Source: an uncultured Candidatus Poseidoniales archaeon (GTDB lineage: Archaea > Thermoplasmatota > Poseidoniia > Poseidoniales > Poseidoniaceae). From it: 64,000 nt of DNA. The translations under genes were made by a program, and so were the position numbers. The notes beneath the pieces were generated by a model, which worked only from the letters and a program-made list of their open reading frames with translations, did no database searches and had not been told where the DNA came from. Below are positions 35,307-43,629 of this stretch, in pieces (position 1 is the first letter of the stretch; each line of letters begins with the position of its first letter). The stretch covers positions 24,607-88,606 of the forward strand of contig CAJJAV010000027.1 of NCBI GenBank assembly GCA_905182125.1. Reading direction: 5' to 3'.

Positions 35307-36509
35307 ATGGCAACAGGTTGGGCGCGTTTTGCACACCGGTTTGGGGCCTACTATCGGACTTCAGAATTTTGGACCCCTCCACGCATGAAAACCAGAGAAT
35401 GGATGTTCATCCCTTTCGGCGGTGCACCACCCATTCGCCACAAAGGCTTCAGCGACATGCAGGGCGTACGACAATTCCTCACCGATCGTGCCATGCATTC
35501 TTGCTTCTATTCAACGGCTTATTGGGAACGCCCATTTGAGATGAAAATGGCCGATAAAAATTGGCTCGGTGCAGATCTAATCTTTGATTTAGATGGCGAC
35601 CACCTTCCTGGCGTGACGGATCGAGATTTCCCAGGTATGCTGGAAGTGATTCATGAACAAGCTTGGACACTTTGGAATGATTTCTTGGAACCAGAGTTTG
35701 GTTTCGATGAGAAGTACCTTCAAGTTACATTCTCCGGGCACCGGGGGTTCCATTTGCATTACCGCGACCCAGCATTGTTCCACTTAGATTCTGAAGCTCG
35801 CCGTGAAATCGTATCCTACATTCGTGGCGAGGGCGTCGATGTGAAAGGTGGTCTCGCTAGGTATCACGACCTATCCAGCGAGGGTTGGACACGACGAATA
35901 CGGGATGGTATGGGTGGCATGGTGACGAAACTCCAAGGCATTGCAGCCAAAGATGGTGGGTACCGCAAGGAACTAAAATCACTCCATGATGGTCTGAAAT
36001 CACAATCGCAACGTGAAGGTCGTAAGAGCACCAAAGGCCAAGGGTCCATCGAACAATTAGCTTCGATTGTAAACCACCCCGATCGTGCAAAACGTTTGAA
36101 AGATGGGAACTTCGGAGTTCTTGAAAAACATCAGTCTTTGTTTTTGGATTTACTGAAAACAGACACATCAGTGGTTCTCGGCTCTGCAGGCGAAACTGAT
36201 GAAGTGGTTACCATCGACGTACGGAGGCAAATACGCTGGCCGACATCCCTTCATGGTAAAACTGGTATGCGGGTAAGTGAATTTCCACTTTCGCGATTGG
36301 ATCCCGATGGGTCGAATCCTTATTCACCACTCCATGAAGGTTTGGCACTTTCAACTCAAGACATGCTCCGAGTGGAGATGACCGTCGACGATTCTATCGC
36401 TCAATTTGGGGACAAGGTCTACGACAAATCCACTGGAGACCAATTTGAAATTCACGAAGCAGGAGCAACTTTCCTTGTCCTCAAGGGATGGGCGAAAGTT
36501 ATTGTTTGA
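35307..36509 (+). CDS. priS: DNA primase small (catalytic) subunit PriS
   Basis: Archaeal/eukaryotic-type primase catalytic subunit of 400 aa that makes RNA/DNA primers together with PriL. The metal-binding motif is LIFDLDGDHL near residues 91-100, and the second conserved motif is VTFSGHRGFHLHYRDP, equivalent to SGxRGxHxW-type motifs. A further Asp-containing segment and the C-terminal motif region (LDPDGSNPYSPLHEGL) are present. The length is slightly above the roughly 350 aa of many PriS proteins. The start ATGGCAACAGGTTGG lies near a GAGGGCG stretch. No priL is in the window. Downstream are genes of unknown function. Confidence 0.92.
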   Translation: MATGWARFAHRFGAYYRTSEFWTPPRMKTREWMFIPFGGAPPIRHKGFSDMQGVRQFLTDRAMHSCFYSTAYWERPFEMKMADKNWLGADLIFDLDGDHLPGVTDRDFPGMLEVIHEQAWTLWNDFLEPEFGFDEKYLQVTFSGHRGFHLHYRDPALFHLDSEARREIVSYIRGEGVDVKGGLARYHDLSSEGWTRRIRDGMGGMVTKLQGIAAKDGGYRKELKSLHDGLKSQSQREGRKSTKGQGSIEQLASIVNHPDRAKRLKDGNFGVLEKHQSLFLDLLKTDTSVVLGSAGETDEVVTIDVRRQIRWPTSLHGKTGMRVSEFPLSRLDPDGSNPYSPLHEGLALSTQDMLRVEMTVDDSIAQFGDKVYDKSTGDQFEIHEAGATFLVLKGWAKVIV

Positions 36510-36605
36510 CGCTTCTACGTGGGTTCGCAATTGGTTTGATTCAGACCCATTCGTGAGGTAAGGTTCAAGACCGCGCCACCATCCACGGGATTAGAGGTGA
36601 ACCAC

Positions 36606-37583
36606 ATGGGCATGAGGAAAGGCAAGAAAAACAAGGCTCCAGCTCCCCCCGCACTCGGCCTCCCATTGCCGCCGTTGCCCGGTATGCCACCTATGCCAGC
36701 CCCACCTGGCGCTGCTCCACTCGATCTTCCAATGCCGCTTCCAGCAGCACCGGCGCCATTGCCCGCAATGCCATTGCCAGCCGCCCCTGAACCGGATACC
36801 TCGGTTTGGGACACAGCCCAAACTCCCGCTGCTAGCGAACCAAGCAAAGATGACAAGTACGGCGATTTGTGGGCAAAGCGCTCAGAGAAACCACTCCCTC
36901 AGATTTACGGTCACATCGATCGAATTTCTTCCGCCGATGCTGGCTCTCTTCTCGATCGCTATGCTGATCGCTTTGGGCATGCTTTGGACCGCGACATTAT
37001 CGTACTGCGCAAAAAAGAACATGAGGATAAAGTCTCAGAAGTACGAGATGCGCCTGTTATCGAGTTGCTCGAATCAGCAACAGAAGAAAATGAACTCTCA
37101 GTTCAACTTTCTACGATTGAAGATGAACTGCGTTCTTTGAAACCTGAATACCAAGCAGCCAAACAATCAGGGGACGCCCAAGTACTCAGCGAACTTCGAC
37201 CTATGCTCGAGGCCCTCATGGTCGAACGCAAGTCCATTCAGGCAGCGATAGCGGGCGAGGATGCTGGAACGACTACAGCTCAGCCTGTTTCAGATGAAGA
37301 TCAAGCAGAGGATGACTTGTTCGTGACCTTTGTCGGTATCGTCGATGAATTGCTTGGCTCAAACCTCTCAGCAGAAGTCGTAGAGGCTTTTGTTGCGAGT
37401 GAAGATTTCAGCACCTACGAGGCAGTTGGCAGCGATCCAAACAACGCAGGTGATGAAATGCGGTCAGCATTCTTCACCATTGTCGATGGTCAACTCGGCA
37501 ACATGGCACAGCAAGACATCGACGAATTCGTTGGTTCTGCAAACTTTGAAATTTACAGCGCTATCGGCGCCCAATACCAATGA
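36606..37583 (+). CDS. Hypothetical protein with Pro-rich N-terminus and coiled coil
   Basis: A 325-aa soluble protein I do not recognise. Residues 10-75 are Pro/Ala/Leu-rich (PPLPGMPPMPAPPGAAPLDLPMPLPAAP). The central part (about 130-220) is charged and coiled-coil-like (LESATEENELSVQLSTIEDELRSLKPEYQAAK). The C-terminal 90 residues contain two similar acidic helical segments: FVTFVGIVDELLGSNLSAEVVEAFVASEDFSTYEAV and FFTIVDGQLGNMAQQDIDEFVGSANFEIYSAI. These look like an internal duplication. A strong GAGGTGA Shine-Dalgarno sits 5 bp before this ATG, which decides the start. Its stop overlaps the next gene's ATG (ATGA). Confidence 0.7.
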   Translation: MGMRKGKKNKAPAPPALGLPLPPLPGMPPMPAPPGAAPLDLPMPLPAAPAPLPAMPLPAAPEPDTSVWDTAQTPAASEPSKDDKYGDLWAKRSEKPLPQIYGHIDRISSADAGSLLDRYADRFGHALDRDIIVLRKKEHEDKVSEVRDAPVIELLESATEENELSVQLSTIEDELRSLKPEYQAAKQSGDAQVLSELRPMLEALMVERKSIQAAIAGEDAGTTTAQPVSDEDQAEDDLFVTFVGIVDELLGSNLSAEVVEAFVASEDFSTYEAVGSDPNNAGDEMRSAFFTIVDGQLGNMAQQDIDEFVGSANFEIYSAIGAQYQ

Positions 37584-38500
37584 GTGTGAGCAACATGGGA
37601 TTATTAGACAAGGCAAGCGATTCAGGAACAAAAGCAGCAGCACCTAAGGCGGCAAAAGCAGTGCCAAAGGCTGTTGCATTAGCCAAGCCTGTGAAAGCAG
37701 CAAAGGCAGTAAAGGCAGTAAAGTCGCCAAAGGCAGCAAAAGTGGCAAAGGCAACAAAGGTTCGCAAACCAATCCTCAGCACGGCTGGATTGCCAGAGGG
37801 TTATGAAATTGCCACGCAAAACTCACGTTTCTTAGCCTGGTTGATGAATTTCATCTGGAACTTTGGTGTGCTCTTTGGAGCCCTTTTCCTCTCAGTTATG
37901 GGTTCAACACCTACGATTCCCGCAGTTATTGCATTGATCATGCTGATCACCAATCTCATCGTCATACCAATCATGACCGGTCGCACATTGGGTAACTTCA
38001 TGTCACGCACTCGATACGTCACATCAGCTGAAGCCAAACCTAACTTCATTCATGGTCTTCTTGTTAACTCCGTCGGGCTCATGGCGCTCGTCGGTGTCTC
38101 ATTGATCATCTTCAACATGGGACAAATCACCAATGATACTGGGAAGGTCCAAGGCCTCAATGTAGCAATCTTAGTCCTCGGAATTATCTTGGTAGGCGTT
38201 CGAATGGTTGACGGTCGTTTCAAGAAGAACAGTGACCAGAACCAAGGTTTGTATGACATGCTGTTCGGTGCGTACCTCGTTAAGTACGTCCCTCAAGAAG
38301 GCGAGGAACTCACTGGAATTGCCGCACGCCTCGAGCGCATGGCAAATTATGGCGACTCATTCACCCAAGCGCGTGAGGCTTCACGACTTAAGAAAGTTGA
38401 AAAAGAAGCCATGAAGGCTGAAGAAAATCAGGCTGGAGAAAAAGAGTCTGAAGACAAAGAAAATACCGGCGACGATTCCAAAAAAGAATCAAAAAAGTGA
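37580..38500 (+). CDS. RDD-like membrane protein with histone-H1-like Lys/Ala tail
   Basis: A 306-aa protein. Residues 12-65 are an almost pure Lys/Ala/Val/Pro sequence (KAAAPKAAKAVPKAVALAKPVKAAKAVKAV...), like the tail of histone H1. A membrane domain of four hydrophobic helices follows, with RFLAWLMNFIWNFGVLFG and a later GRTLGNFMSRTRYV that resembles the GxTxGK-x-x-x-x-RV motif of RDD proteins; the Asp pair of RDD is not conserved. The C-terminal 60 residues are Lys/Glu-rich and probably disordered. It is coupled to the upstream gene by ATGA, so the two may work together. Function unknown. Confidence 0.68.
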   Translation: MSVSNMGLLDKASDSGTKAAAPKAAKAVPKAVALAKPVKAAKAVKAVKSPKAAKVAKATKVRKPILSTAGLPEGYEIATQNSRFLAWLMNFIWNFGVLFGALFLSVMGSTPTIPAVIALIMLITNLIVIPIMTGRTLGNFMSRTRYVTSAEAKPNFIHGLLVNSVGLMALVGVSLIIFNMGQITNDTGKVQGLNVAILVLGIILVGVRMVDGRFKKNSDQNQGLYDMLFGAYLVKYVPQEGEELTGIAARLERMANYGDSFTQAREASRLKKVEKEAMKAEENQAGEKESEDKENTGDDSKKESKK

Positions 38501-38520
38501 TTGAATCTTGATCGATTGCC

Positions 38521-39501
38521 ATGTTCAGCCAGCGGAGGATTCGTCCAATCTTTTGGTCGACGGCCATGGTCTCTGTAGGTATTTTAACAGCCGTGAAGTT
38601 CCTACCATTGGCCTTTGGTATTGCTTTGGTCATCATGTGCCTTTACAACTTCATCATTGAAGTCTATGTCAGCCTTAGTTTTCTCAAGCCAGGCAGACGG
38701 AAGCAAACCTTCCAAGGCCAGAATTGGCAATCGCATCAAGTGGAGCATGATGATCGAAAAGTGCAACTTGTGACGTACACGCAAAAAGAACCTTCACCGC
38801 TTCTTATCCTTGTTCATGGGTGGCGCGCATCCACCTCTTCGGTTTCTGACCGTGGACAATGGTTTGTTGATCGGGGATGGCATGTCGTGATGGTGGAATT
38901 GCCAAGCCATGGGTCCTCAGACGACTTACCCCTGTGGACTGCATACGGTTCCATGCAAGCGGTACAGCTGGCATGCGCTAAGATTGAAGAATTCTATACC
39001 GATGGCTCGATTACTGGGGTGACCTACTACGGTCATAGCATGGGTGGATTCATCGGGTTGCGTTTGGCTTCTGATGAAGGATTGAGGATAGCGGGTAAAC
39101 CTCTGTCCAACATGATCCTCGAATCGCCAATGACCATGTACAGTCCAATCCTTGTGGAAATATCGACCAGGCTAAAGATACCCTCGGTCATACACAGCCC
39201 ATACATGAAGCGGATGATTGCCAGGGTCAACACTGCCATACAATGGGAGCAGACATTCACGTCCGTTGAGGAGTTTGATATGCCGTTGTGGGGTCTACCA
39301 AAGATTCCGATGCTGTGCGTTCAAGCAGCACGAGATGAACGGCTTGGGATGAAACACTATGACCGACTCAACACCTGCTACCAATCTGAGGAATTGGGAA
39401 CCATGCTGACGAGCACACGTCTCGAAACACTCACCCATAGTGGGGCACGAATCAATGCAGAGCGGAATCAAACAATTGCTGATTGGCTTCTGAGCCAGTG
39501 A
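38521..39501 (+). CDS. Membrane-anchored alpha/beta hydrolase
   Basis: A 326-aa hydrolase. Two N-terminal hydrophobic segments (IFWSTAMVSVGILTAVKFLPLAFG and ALVIMCLYNFIIEVYVSL) anchor it. The alpha/beta-hydrolase core begins with LLILVHGWRAST (oxyanion HG). The nucleophile elbow is YGHSMGGFIGLRLAS (G-H-S-M-G). A late Asp (RDERLG) and a His in LETLTHSGARIN could complete the triad. The substrate cannot be inferred; an esterase/lipase-like or acylglycerol role is possible. It follows the RDD-like gene by 20 bp, and its TGA directly abuts the convergent stop of the CNNM-like gene. Confidence 0.82.
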   Translation: MFSQRRIRPIFWSTAMVSVGILTAVKFLPLAFGIALVIMCLYNFIIEVYVSLSFLKPGRRKQTFQGQNWQSHQVEHDDRKVQLVTYTQKEPSPLLILVHGWRASTSSVSDRGQWFVDRGWHVVMVELPSHGSSDDLPLWTAYGSMQAVQLACAKIEEFYTDGSITGVTYYGHSMGGFIGLRLASDEGLRIAGKPLSNMILESPMTMYSPILVEISTRLKIPSVIHSPYMKRMIARVNTAIQWEQTFTSVEEFDMPLWGLPKIPMLCVQAARDERLGMKHYDRLNTCYQSEELGTMLTSTRLETLTHSGARINAERNQTIADWLLSQ

Positions 39502-40536
39502 TCATTCCTGTTCTTGGCTGTCGGCTTGTTCCCGTGCGAGTTCACGCATGTCGTCAACTTCGTCGAGCTCGTCCACTATTTCTTCACCAAGAAGCGTTTC
39601 AAGTACATCTTCCATAGTGACGATTCCGGCAGTTCCCCCGAATTCATCTCGAACAACAGCGAACTGTTGGCGCTGACCTAGGAACATGTCCAAGGCTTGG
39701 TCGACTGACGTTTCTGTGTCCAAAAACATGACATCTTTTCGAAGATCTGTCATGGTCTTATCCCATTCATCACGGCTTGCAGCCATTAATAATTCTGATC
39801 GAATCACAATGCCCGATATATCATCTATTGTGTCTTCATAGACCGGTATTCGTGAAACGCGGATAATTTTATGCTCATCGAGGACCGCCTTGATGGTGTC
39901 ATTCATGTGGAATGCAGTCATGACAACACGAGGCGTCATGATGTCGACGACACGCATTTCCCTAAGTTTGAGGAGGTTATGGATGACGGTTTCTTCATCC
40001 TTCTCGATGATGCCTTCTTCTTCCCCGAGGTCGGCCAGTGCAGCCATGTCATCGCGGGTCACCAACGTGTGGTCTCCCTTTGGTAAAATGGATTTGAGGA
40101 TTTGAATCGGTCCGATAAAGATACTCAGGCTGAAGGTGATCCAGTGAAGAACATGGCCCGTGGGCTTGGCTAATTGCTTCCAATAAGCAGTCCCCAAGGT
40201 CTTTGGAATGATCTCTGATAAAAACAGCACCAAGAGCGTTAGAACTACCGAGGCAGCCGTCAGGTATTCATGGCCGAACACCTTGTTGACTTGAGCACCA
40301 ACTCCAGCAGCCCCCATCGTGTGGGCAATGGTGTTTAGTGTGAGGATAGCGGTCAACGGTCGAACCGCATCATCGGATTTGAGGTTCGCCCACATCTTTC
40401 CCATCTTGGTTCCATTGCGCTCCCACATAGCAATCTGGGTGTGGGGAATTGAAAGAACAACTGCTTCTAAAATAGAGCAAAGAAATGAGACGCCAAGCGC
40501 CAACGTACCGTAGAGAATGAGGATGGTGTAGTCCAT
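39502..40536 (-). CDS. CNNM/CorC-family transporter-associated protein (DUF21 + CBS pair)
   Basis: A 344-aa membrane protein. The DUF21 (CNNM) transmembrane domain covers about residues 1-175, with four helices and the typical LSEIIPKTLGTAYWKQLAKP. A tandem CBS (Bateman) domain follows: MRVVDIMTPRVVMTAFHMNDTIKAVLDEHKIIRVSRIPVYED and VDQALDMFLGQRQQFAVVRDEFGGTAGIVTMEDVLETLLGEEIVDE. The acidic tail ends the protein without an obvious CorC_HlyC domain. Family members are implicated in Mg2+ or Co2+ efflux/homeostasis. The start lies about 180 bp from the divergent metG ATG. Confidence 0.88.
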   Translation of the reverse strand: MDYTILILYGTLALGVSFLCSILEAVVLSIPHTQIAMWERNGTKMGKMWANLKSDDAVRPLTAILTLNTIAHTMGAAGVGAQVNKVFGHEYLTAASVVLTLLVLFLSEIIPKTLGTAYWKQLAKPTGHVLHWITFSLSIFIGPIQILKSILPKGDHTLVTRDDMAALADLGEEEGIIEKDEETVIHNLLKLREMRVVDIMTPRVVMTAFHMNDTIKAVLDEHKIIRVSRIPVYEDTIDDISGIVIRSELLMAASRDEWDKTMTDLRKDVMFLDTETSVDQALDMFLGQRQQFAVVRDEFGGTAGIVTMEDVLETLLGEEIVDELDEVDDMRELAREQADSQEQE

Positions 40537-40612
40537 GCTGTTTCTGTGGCTCCTAGCCGGGTGCTAAATTTAGCGACGAACTCGTAGTTATTGAAAATGA
40601 CGCATGGGCAAC

Positions 40613-40723
40613 ATGATGAAAGGCATGCGAAGCATCGTTCTCTTTGCATCAAGAATCACGGTTTATGGAGCAGTGGCTGATGATGAATTTAAAGACAAGT
40701 CGCGCACCGAACAACTTGCATGA
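40613..40723 (+). CDS. Possible small ORF translationally coupled to metG
   Basis: A 36-codon ORF, MMKGMRSIVLFASRITVYGAVADDEFKDKSRTEQLA, too short for the track, whose TGA overlaps the metG ATG as ATGA. That is the same coupling geometry used by real gene pairs in this window. The gap between metG and the divergent CNNM-like gene is otherwise empty. It could be a real small protein, a leader peptide controlling metG, or chance. No Met-rich or tandem regulatory codons are seen beyond three Met near the start. Confidence 0.25.
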   Translation: MMKGMRSIVLFASRITVYGAVADDEFKDKSRTEQLA

Positions 40724-42999
40724 CCTCCGAACATGTCCTAATTTGTGTGGCTTGGCCCTATGCCAACGGCCCGCTTCATCTTGGCCATGTTGCCGGCTGT
40801 TACCTCCCACCTGACATACAAGCCCGATTCGAGCGTGCTCGTGGAAACCGTGTTCTCATCGTGTCTGGGTCTGACGAACATGGAACACCAATCACTGTTT
40901 CCGCAGAACAAAATGGAGTGACACCCCAAGACATTGTCGACACATACCATGCAATGAACAGCAAGGCCTTGTTAGATTTAGGCTGCGTTTGGGAACCTAA
41001 AGTAGATCCAAGAGGCGTCGAATATGGTGGTGCCCTGTTCAACAGAACTTCCGATGAACGTCACAAAAAGATGGTCCAAGATAATTTTTCCTCATTGTAT
41101 GAAGCTGGATTCTTTGAAGCCAAGACAATGAAACAATACTATGAAACAAATGCAGACGGTACGGGCCGATTCTTACCTGATCGCTACGTTGAGGGAATCT
41201 GCCCTTCTTGCGAAGCAGACGGAGCACGGGGCGACCAGTGTGATGCATGCGGTGCAACCTATGAGGCCGAGGAACTCAACGAACCAGTTTCCAAAATGAA
41301 CCCCTCAGCCTCGATTGAAGTAAGAGATACCGAGCATTTGTTTTACCGATTGGATGTGTTCCAATCTGCATTGGAGCAGCATGCCGCCTCCCAACAAGGT
41401 GTTTGGAAATCAAACGTGCGAGCCATGACCAAACAGTGGCTCGATATGGGTTTGCGCCCTCGAGCAGTGACCAGAGATCTCTCCTGGGGCATCCCTCTTC
41501 CTTTGGAAGGAAAGAACTGGGATGGTAAATGCGTTTATGTCTGGTTTGAAGCAGTTCAGGGCTATTCCACATGTGCGAAAATTTGGGCGGATTCCGTAGC
41601 CAAACCCGCCGGGCATCCAAGCGGGTCCGAGGCATGGAAAGACTGGTGGTGCGTTGGAGAGAATGGCGAAAAGCCTCGACATTTGTACTTCTTAGGCAAG
41701 GATAACATTCCTTTCCACACCGTGATCTGGCCGGCATTAATCCTCGGAATGAACCATGCGAATAAGGGACTGTCCGTCGAGGATAAGATCGAATTACCAG
41801 GTCCTGGAGAAATGGCTCTTGAATCCAATGTCCCAGCAATGGAATACCTCATGCTCGCAGGTGGACAATTTTCTAAATCGAGGAAGCACGCTGTCTGGTT
41901 GCCATCTTTTTTGGAAAGATTCGACCCCGATACCCTCCGATATTATCTCAGCATTAACATGCCTGAAAACCATGATACGGATTTTAATTGGCCCGACTTT
42001 GTTGGTAAAATCAACACGGAATTAATCGCCGCTTATGGCAACTTCGTCCACCGCGTCCTCACATTGGGTCAACGCCTACCAACTGGCGAGAATGGACCTT
42101 TGGCCGGAGTGGAACATGCCGAACTCACAGTCGGACACCAATCAAAATTAGAGGAATTACATGCATCAATCACCCTTTCATTGGAGAAGCACCGGTACAA
42201 GGAAGCATTGAGAACGGTGATGAATGCATCACAATATGGCAATCAAATGTTGCAGGGAGCCACACCGTGGAAGTTCCTAAAAGACGACACACCGTCACCA
42301 GAACGTACGCAATCCTTGTCAGATCTAGCCTTTGGTTGGAGAATCGCTCGTTTCTTAGCAATTACAACACAACCATTCATGCCTTTCAGCGCCCAACGCC
42401 TTTGGCAGGCACTCGGACAAACGGGCGAAGTATCGAATGCCCATTGGGATGCTGCTGTTGATTGGGCAGATCCGATGACGTGGAATCCAGAGGAACCTAT
42501 ACCGCTGTTCAAGCGATTGGAATTGGATGAAATTTTAGAATCCGAACAAGCCCTAGCAGATCCTGAAGAATCCTCGAAAACTGACCCAGGTCATGGCGTC
42601 AAGGGTGGAAAGAAAAAGAAGGGTAAATCAAAGGAGAAGAAGACAATGACAGAAGCACCTGAAGGAATCACATACCTCGAATTTGACACATTCATGAAAG
42701 TCGACTTAAGGGTGGGTAAAATCACAGCAGTCGAGGACCATCCGAATGCAGACAGACTCTTTGTCGTTACACTTGATGACGGTTCAGAAACAGCAAGGAC
42801 AATTTGCGCCGGTCTCAAAGCCTATTATTCAATTGAAGAAATGGTTGGCAAGTCAGTGGTTTTCGTCGCCAACCTCAAACCGCGCCCCCTCCGTGGAGTG
42901 AATTCAGAAGGCATGATGCTCGCAGCAGATGATGGACAAGACAATGTTCGTTTGATCACCATCGATGGTGACATCGCAACGGGATCACAAGTTCGTTGA
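40720..42999 (+). CDS. metG: Methionyl-tRNA synthetase with C-terminal tRNA-binding domain
   Basis: A class I synthetase of 759 aa that charges initiator and elongator tRNA-Met. The HIGH-type motif is ANGPLHLGHVAG near residue 15. A zinc knuckle CPSCEADGARGDQCDACG is near 160. KMSKS is the archaeal form GQFSKSRKHAVW near 388. The anticodon domain follows. A Lys/Gly-rich linker (GGKKKKGKSKEKK) leads to a Trbp111/EMAP-II-like OB-fold (FMKVDLRVGKITAVEDHPNADRL...GVNSEGMMLAA) that dimerises or binds tRNA. Its TGA directly abuts the convergent fchA stop. Confidence 0.96.
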   Translation: MTSEHVLICVAWPYANGPLHLGHVAGCYLPPDIQARFERARGNRVLIVSGSDEHGTPITVSAEQNGVTPQDIVDTYHAMNSKALLDLGCVWEPKVDPRGVEYGGALFNRTSDERHKKMVQDNFSSLYEAGFFEAKTMKQYYETNADGTGRFLPDRYVEGICPSCEADGARGDQCDACGATYEAEELNEPVSKMNPSASIEVRDTEHLFYRLDVFQSALEQHAASQQGVWKSNVRAMTKQWLDMGLRPRAVTRDLSWGIPLPLEGKNWDGKCVYVWFEAVQGYSTCAKIWADSVAKPAGHPSGSEAWKDWWCVGENGEKPRHLYFLGKDNIPFHTVIWPALILGMNHANKGLSVEDKIELPGPGEMALESNVPAMEYLMLAGGQFSKSRKHAVWLPSFLERFDPDTLRYYLSINMPENHDTDFNWPDFVGKINTELIAAYGNFVHRVLTLGQRLPTGENGPLAGVEHAELTVGHQSKLEELHASITLSLEKHRYKEALRTVMNASQYGNQMLQGATPWKFLKDDTPSPERTQSLSDLAFGWRIARFLAITTQPFMPFSAQRLWQALGQTGEVSNAHWDAAVDWADPMTWNPEEPIPLFKRLELDEILESEQALADPEESSKTDPGHGVKGGKKKKGKSKEKKTMTEAPEGITYLEFDTFMKVDLRVGKITAVEDHPNADRLFVVTLDDGSETARTICAGLKAYYSIEEMVGKSVVFVANLKPRPLRGVNSEGMMLAADDGQDNVRLITIDGDIATGSQVR

Positions 43000-43629
43000 T
43001 CATAGACTGATACGATCGTGCACGGCATGCATAACCTTGCGTGAGACTTCACTGCAGCGTTCCCGTAAGCCTGCAGAATCAGCAACTACGTTCGAAGCCA
43101 TTGCTTCTGGCAAAGAAGCAACGTTGATTTCGACATTGAACAGGGCCCCTTTGACAGCAGCGCTAGCAAGGAGAGATGCAACACCGATGTCAGAAGCCGC
43201 ATTGGCATTCCCATCCGTGGCCAATCCTTCCAATACGGTCAGTAATTCCATTGCTAACAAGGCGGTTTCCAAGGGAACTTCAGCCGCACGTAGGGTTCCT
43301 GCGCGAATTGCATTCCGTCGTACTTCTTTTTCGTCATCGTTTGACTTCGGTAGTCTAAATCCTGAAACGACCAAATTGAATGCATCGCTGTCTTCTTGGG
43401 CCAATGCCCCAGATCGAGTCATCACATTGAGGGCAATGGAGCGAGCGTGTTCTGCAGCACCCCATCCGTCCTGCCATTTTTCGTTGCCAAGTGTGAGGGC
43501 GCATACCATTTCAGTGAGACCGGCGGCTTGTCCCAATGCGACAGCTGCTGCCGTGCCACCACCTGGCGTGGGTTGTTTCGAAGCAAGGGCAGATTGAAAT
43601 TCTTCCATTGTCATCTCCATCCAATTCAT
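43000..43629 (-). CDS. fchA: Formimidoyl-tetrahydrofolate cyclodeaminase
   Basis: A 209-aa helical enzyme that converts 5-formimino-THF to 5,10-methenyl-THF and ammonia, the step after FtcD in histidine catabolism. The signature QPTPGGGTAAAVALGQAAGLTEMVCALTLGNEKW lies near residues 18-50. In animals it is fused to the formiminotransferase as one chain; here it is a separate gene whose ATG overlaps the ftcD stop (ATGA), so the pair is translated together. Its own stop abuts the metG stop with no intergenic base. Confidence 0.92.
   Translation of the reverse strand: MNWMEMTMEEFQSALASKQPTPGGGTAAAVALGQAAGLTEMVCALTLGNEKWQDGWGAAEHARSIALNVMTRSGALAQEDSDAFNLVVSGFRLPKSNDDEKEVRRNAIRAGTLRAAEVPLETALLAMELLTVLEGLATDGNANAASDIGVASLLASAAVKGALFNVEINVASLPEAMASNVVADSAGLRERCSEVSRKVMHAVHDRISL

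Noticed and set aside
36515-36856. 113-aa Gly/Ala-rich minus-strand ORF
   Set aside because: Antisense of the Pro-rich N-terminus of the plus-strand gene, which has a good Shine-Dalgarno.
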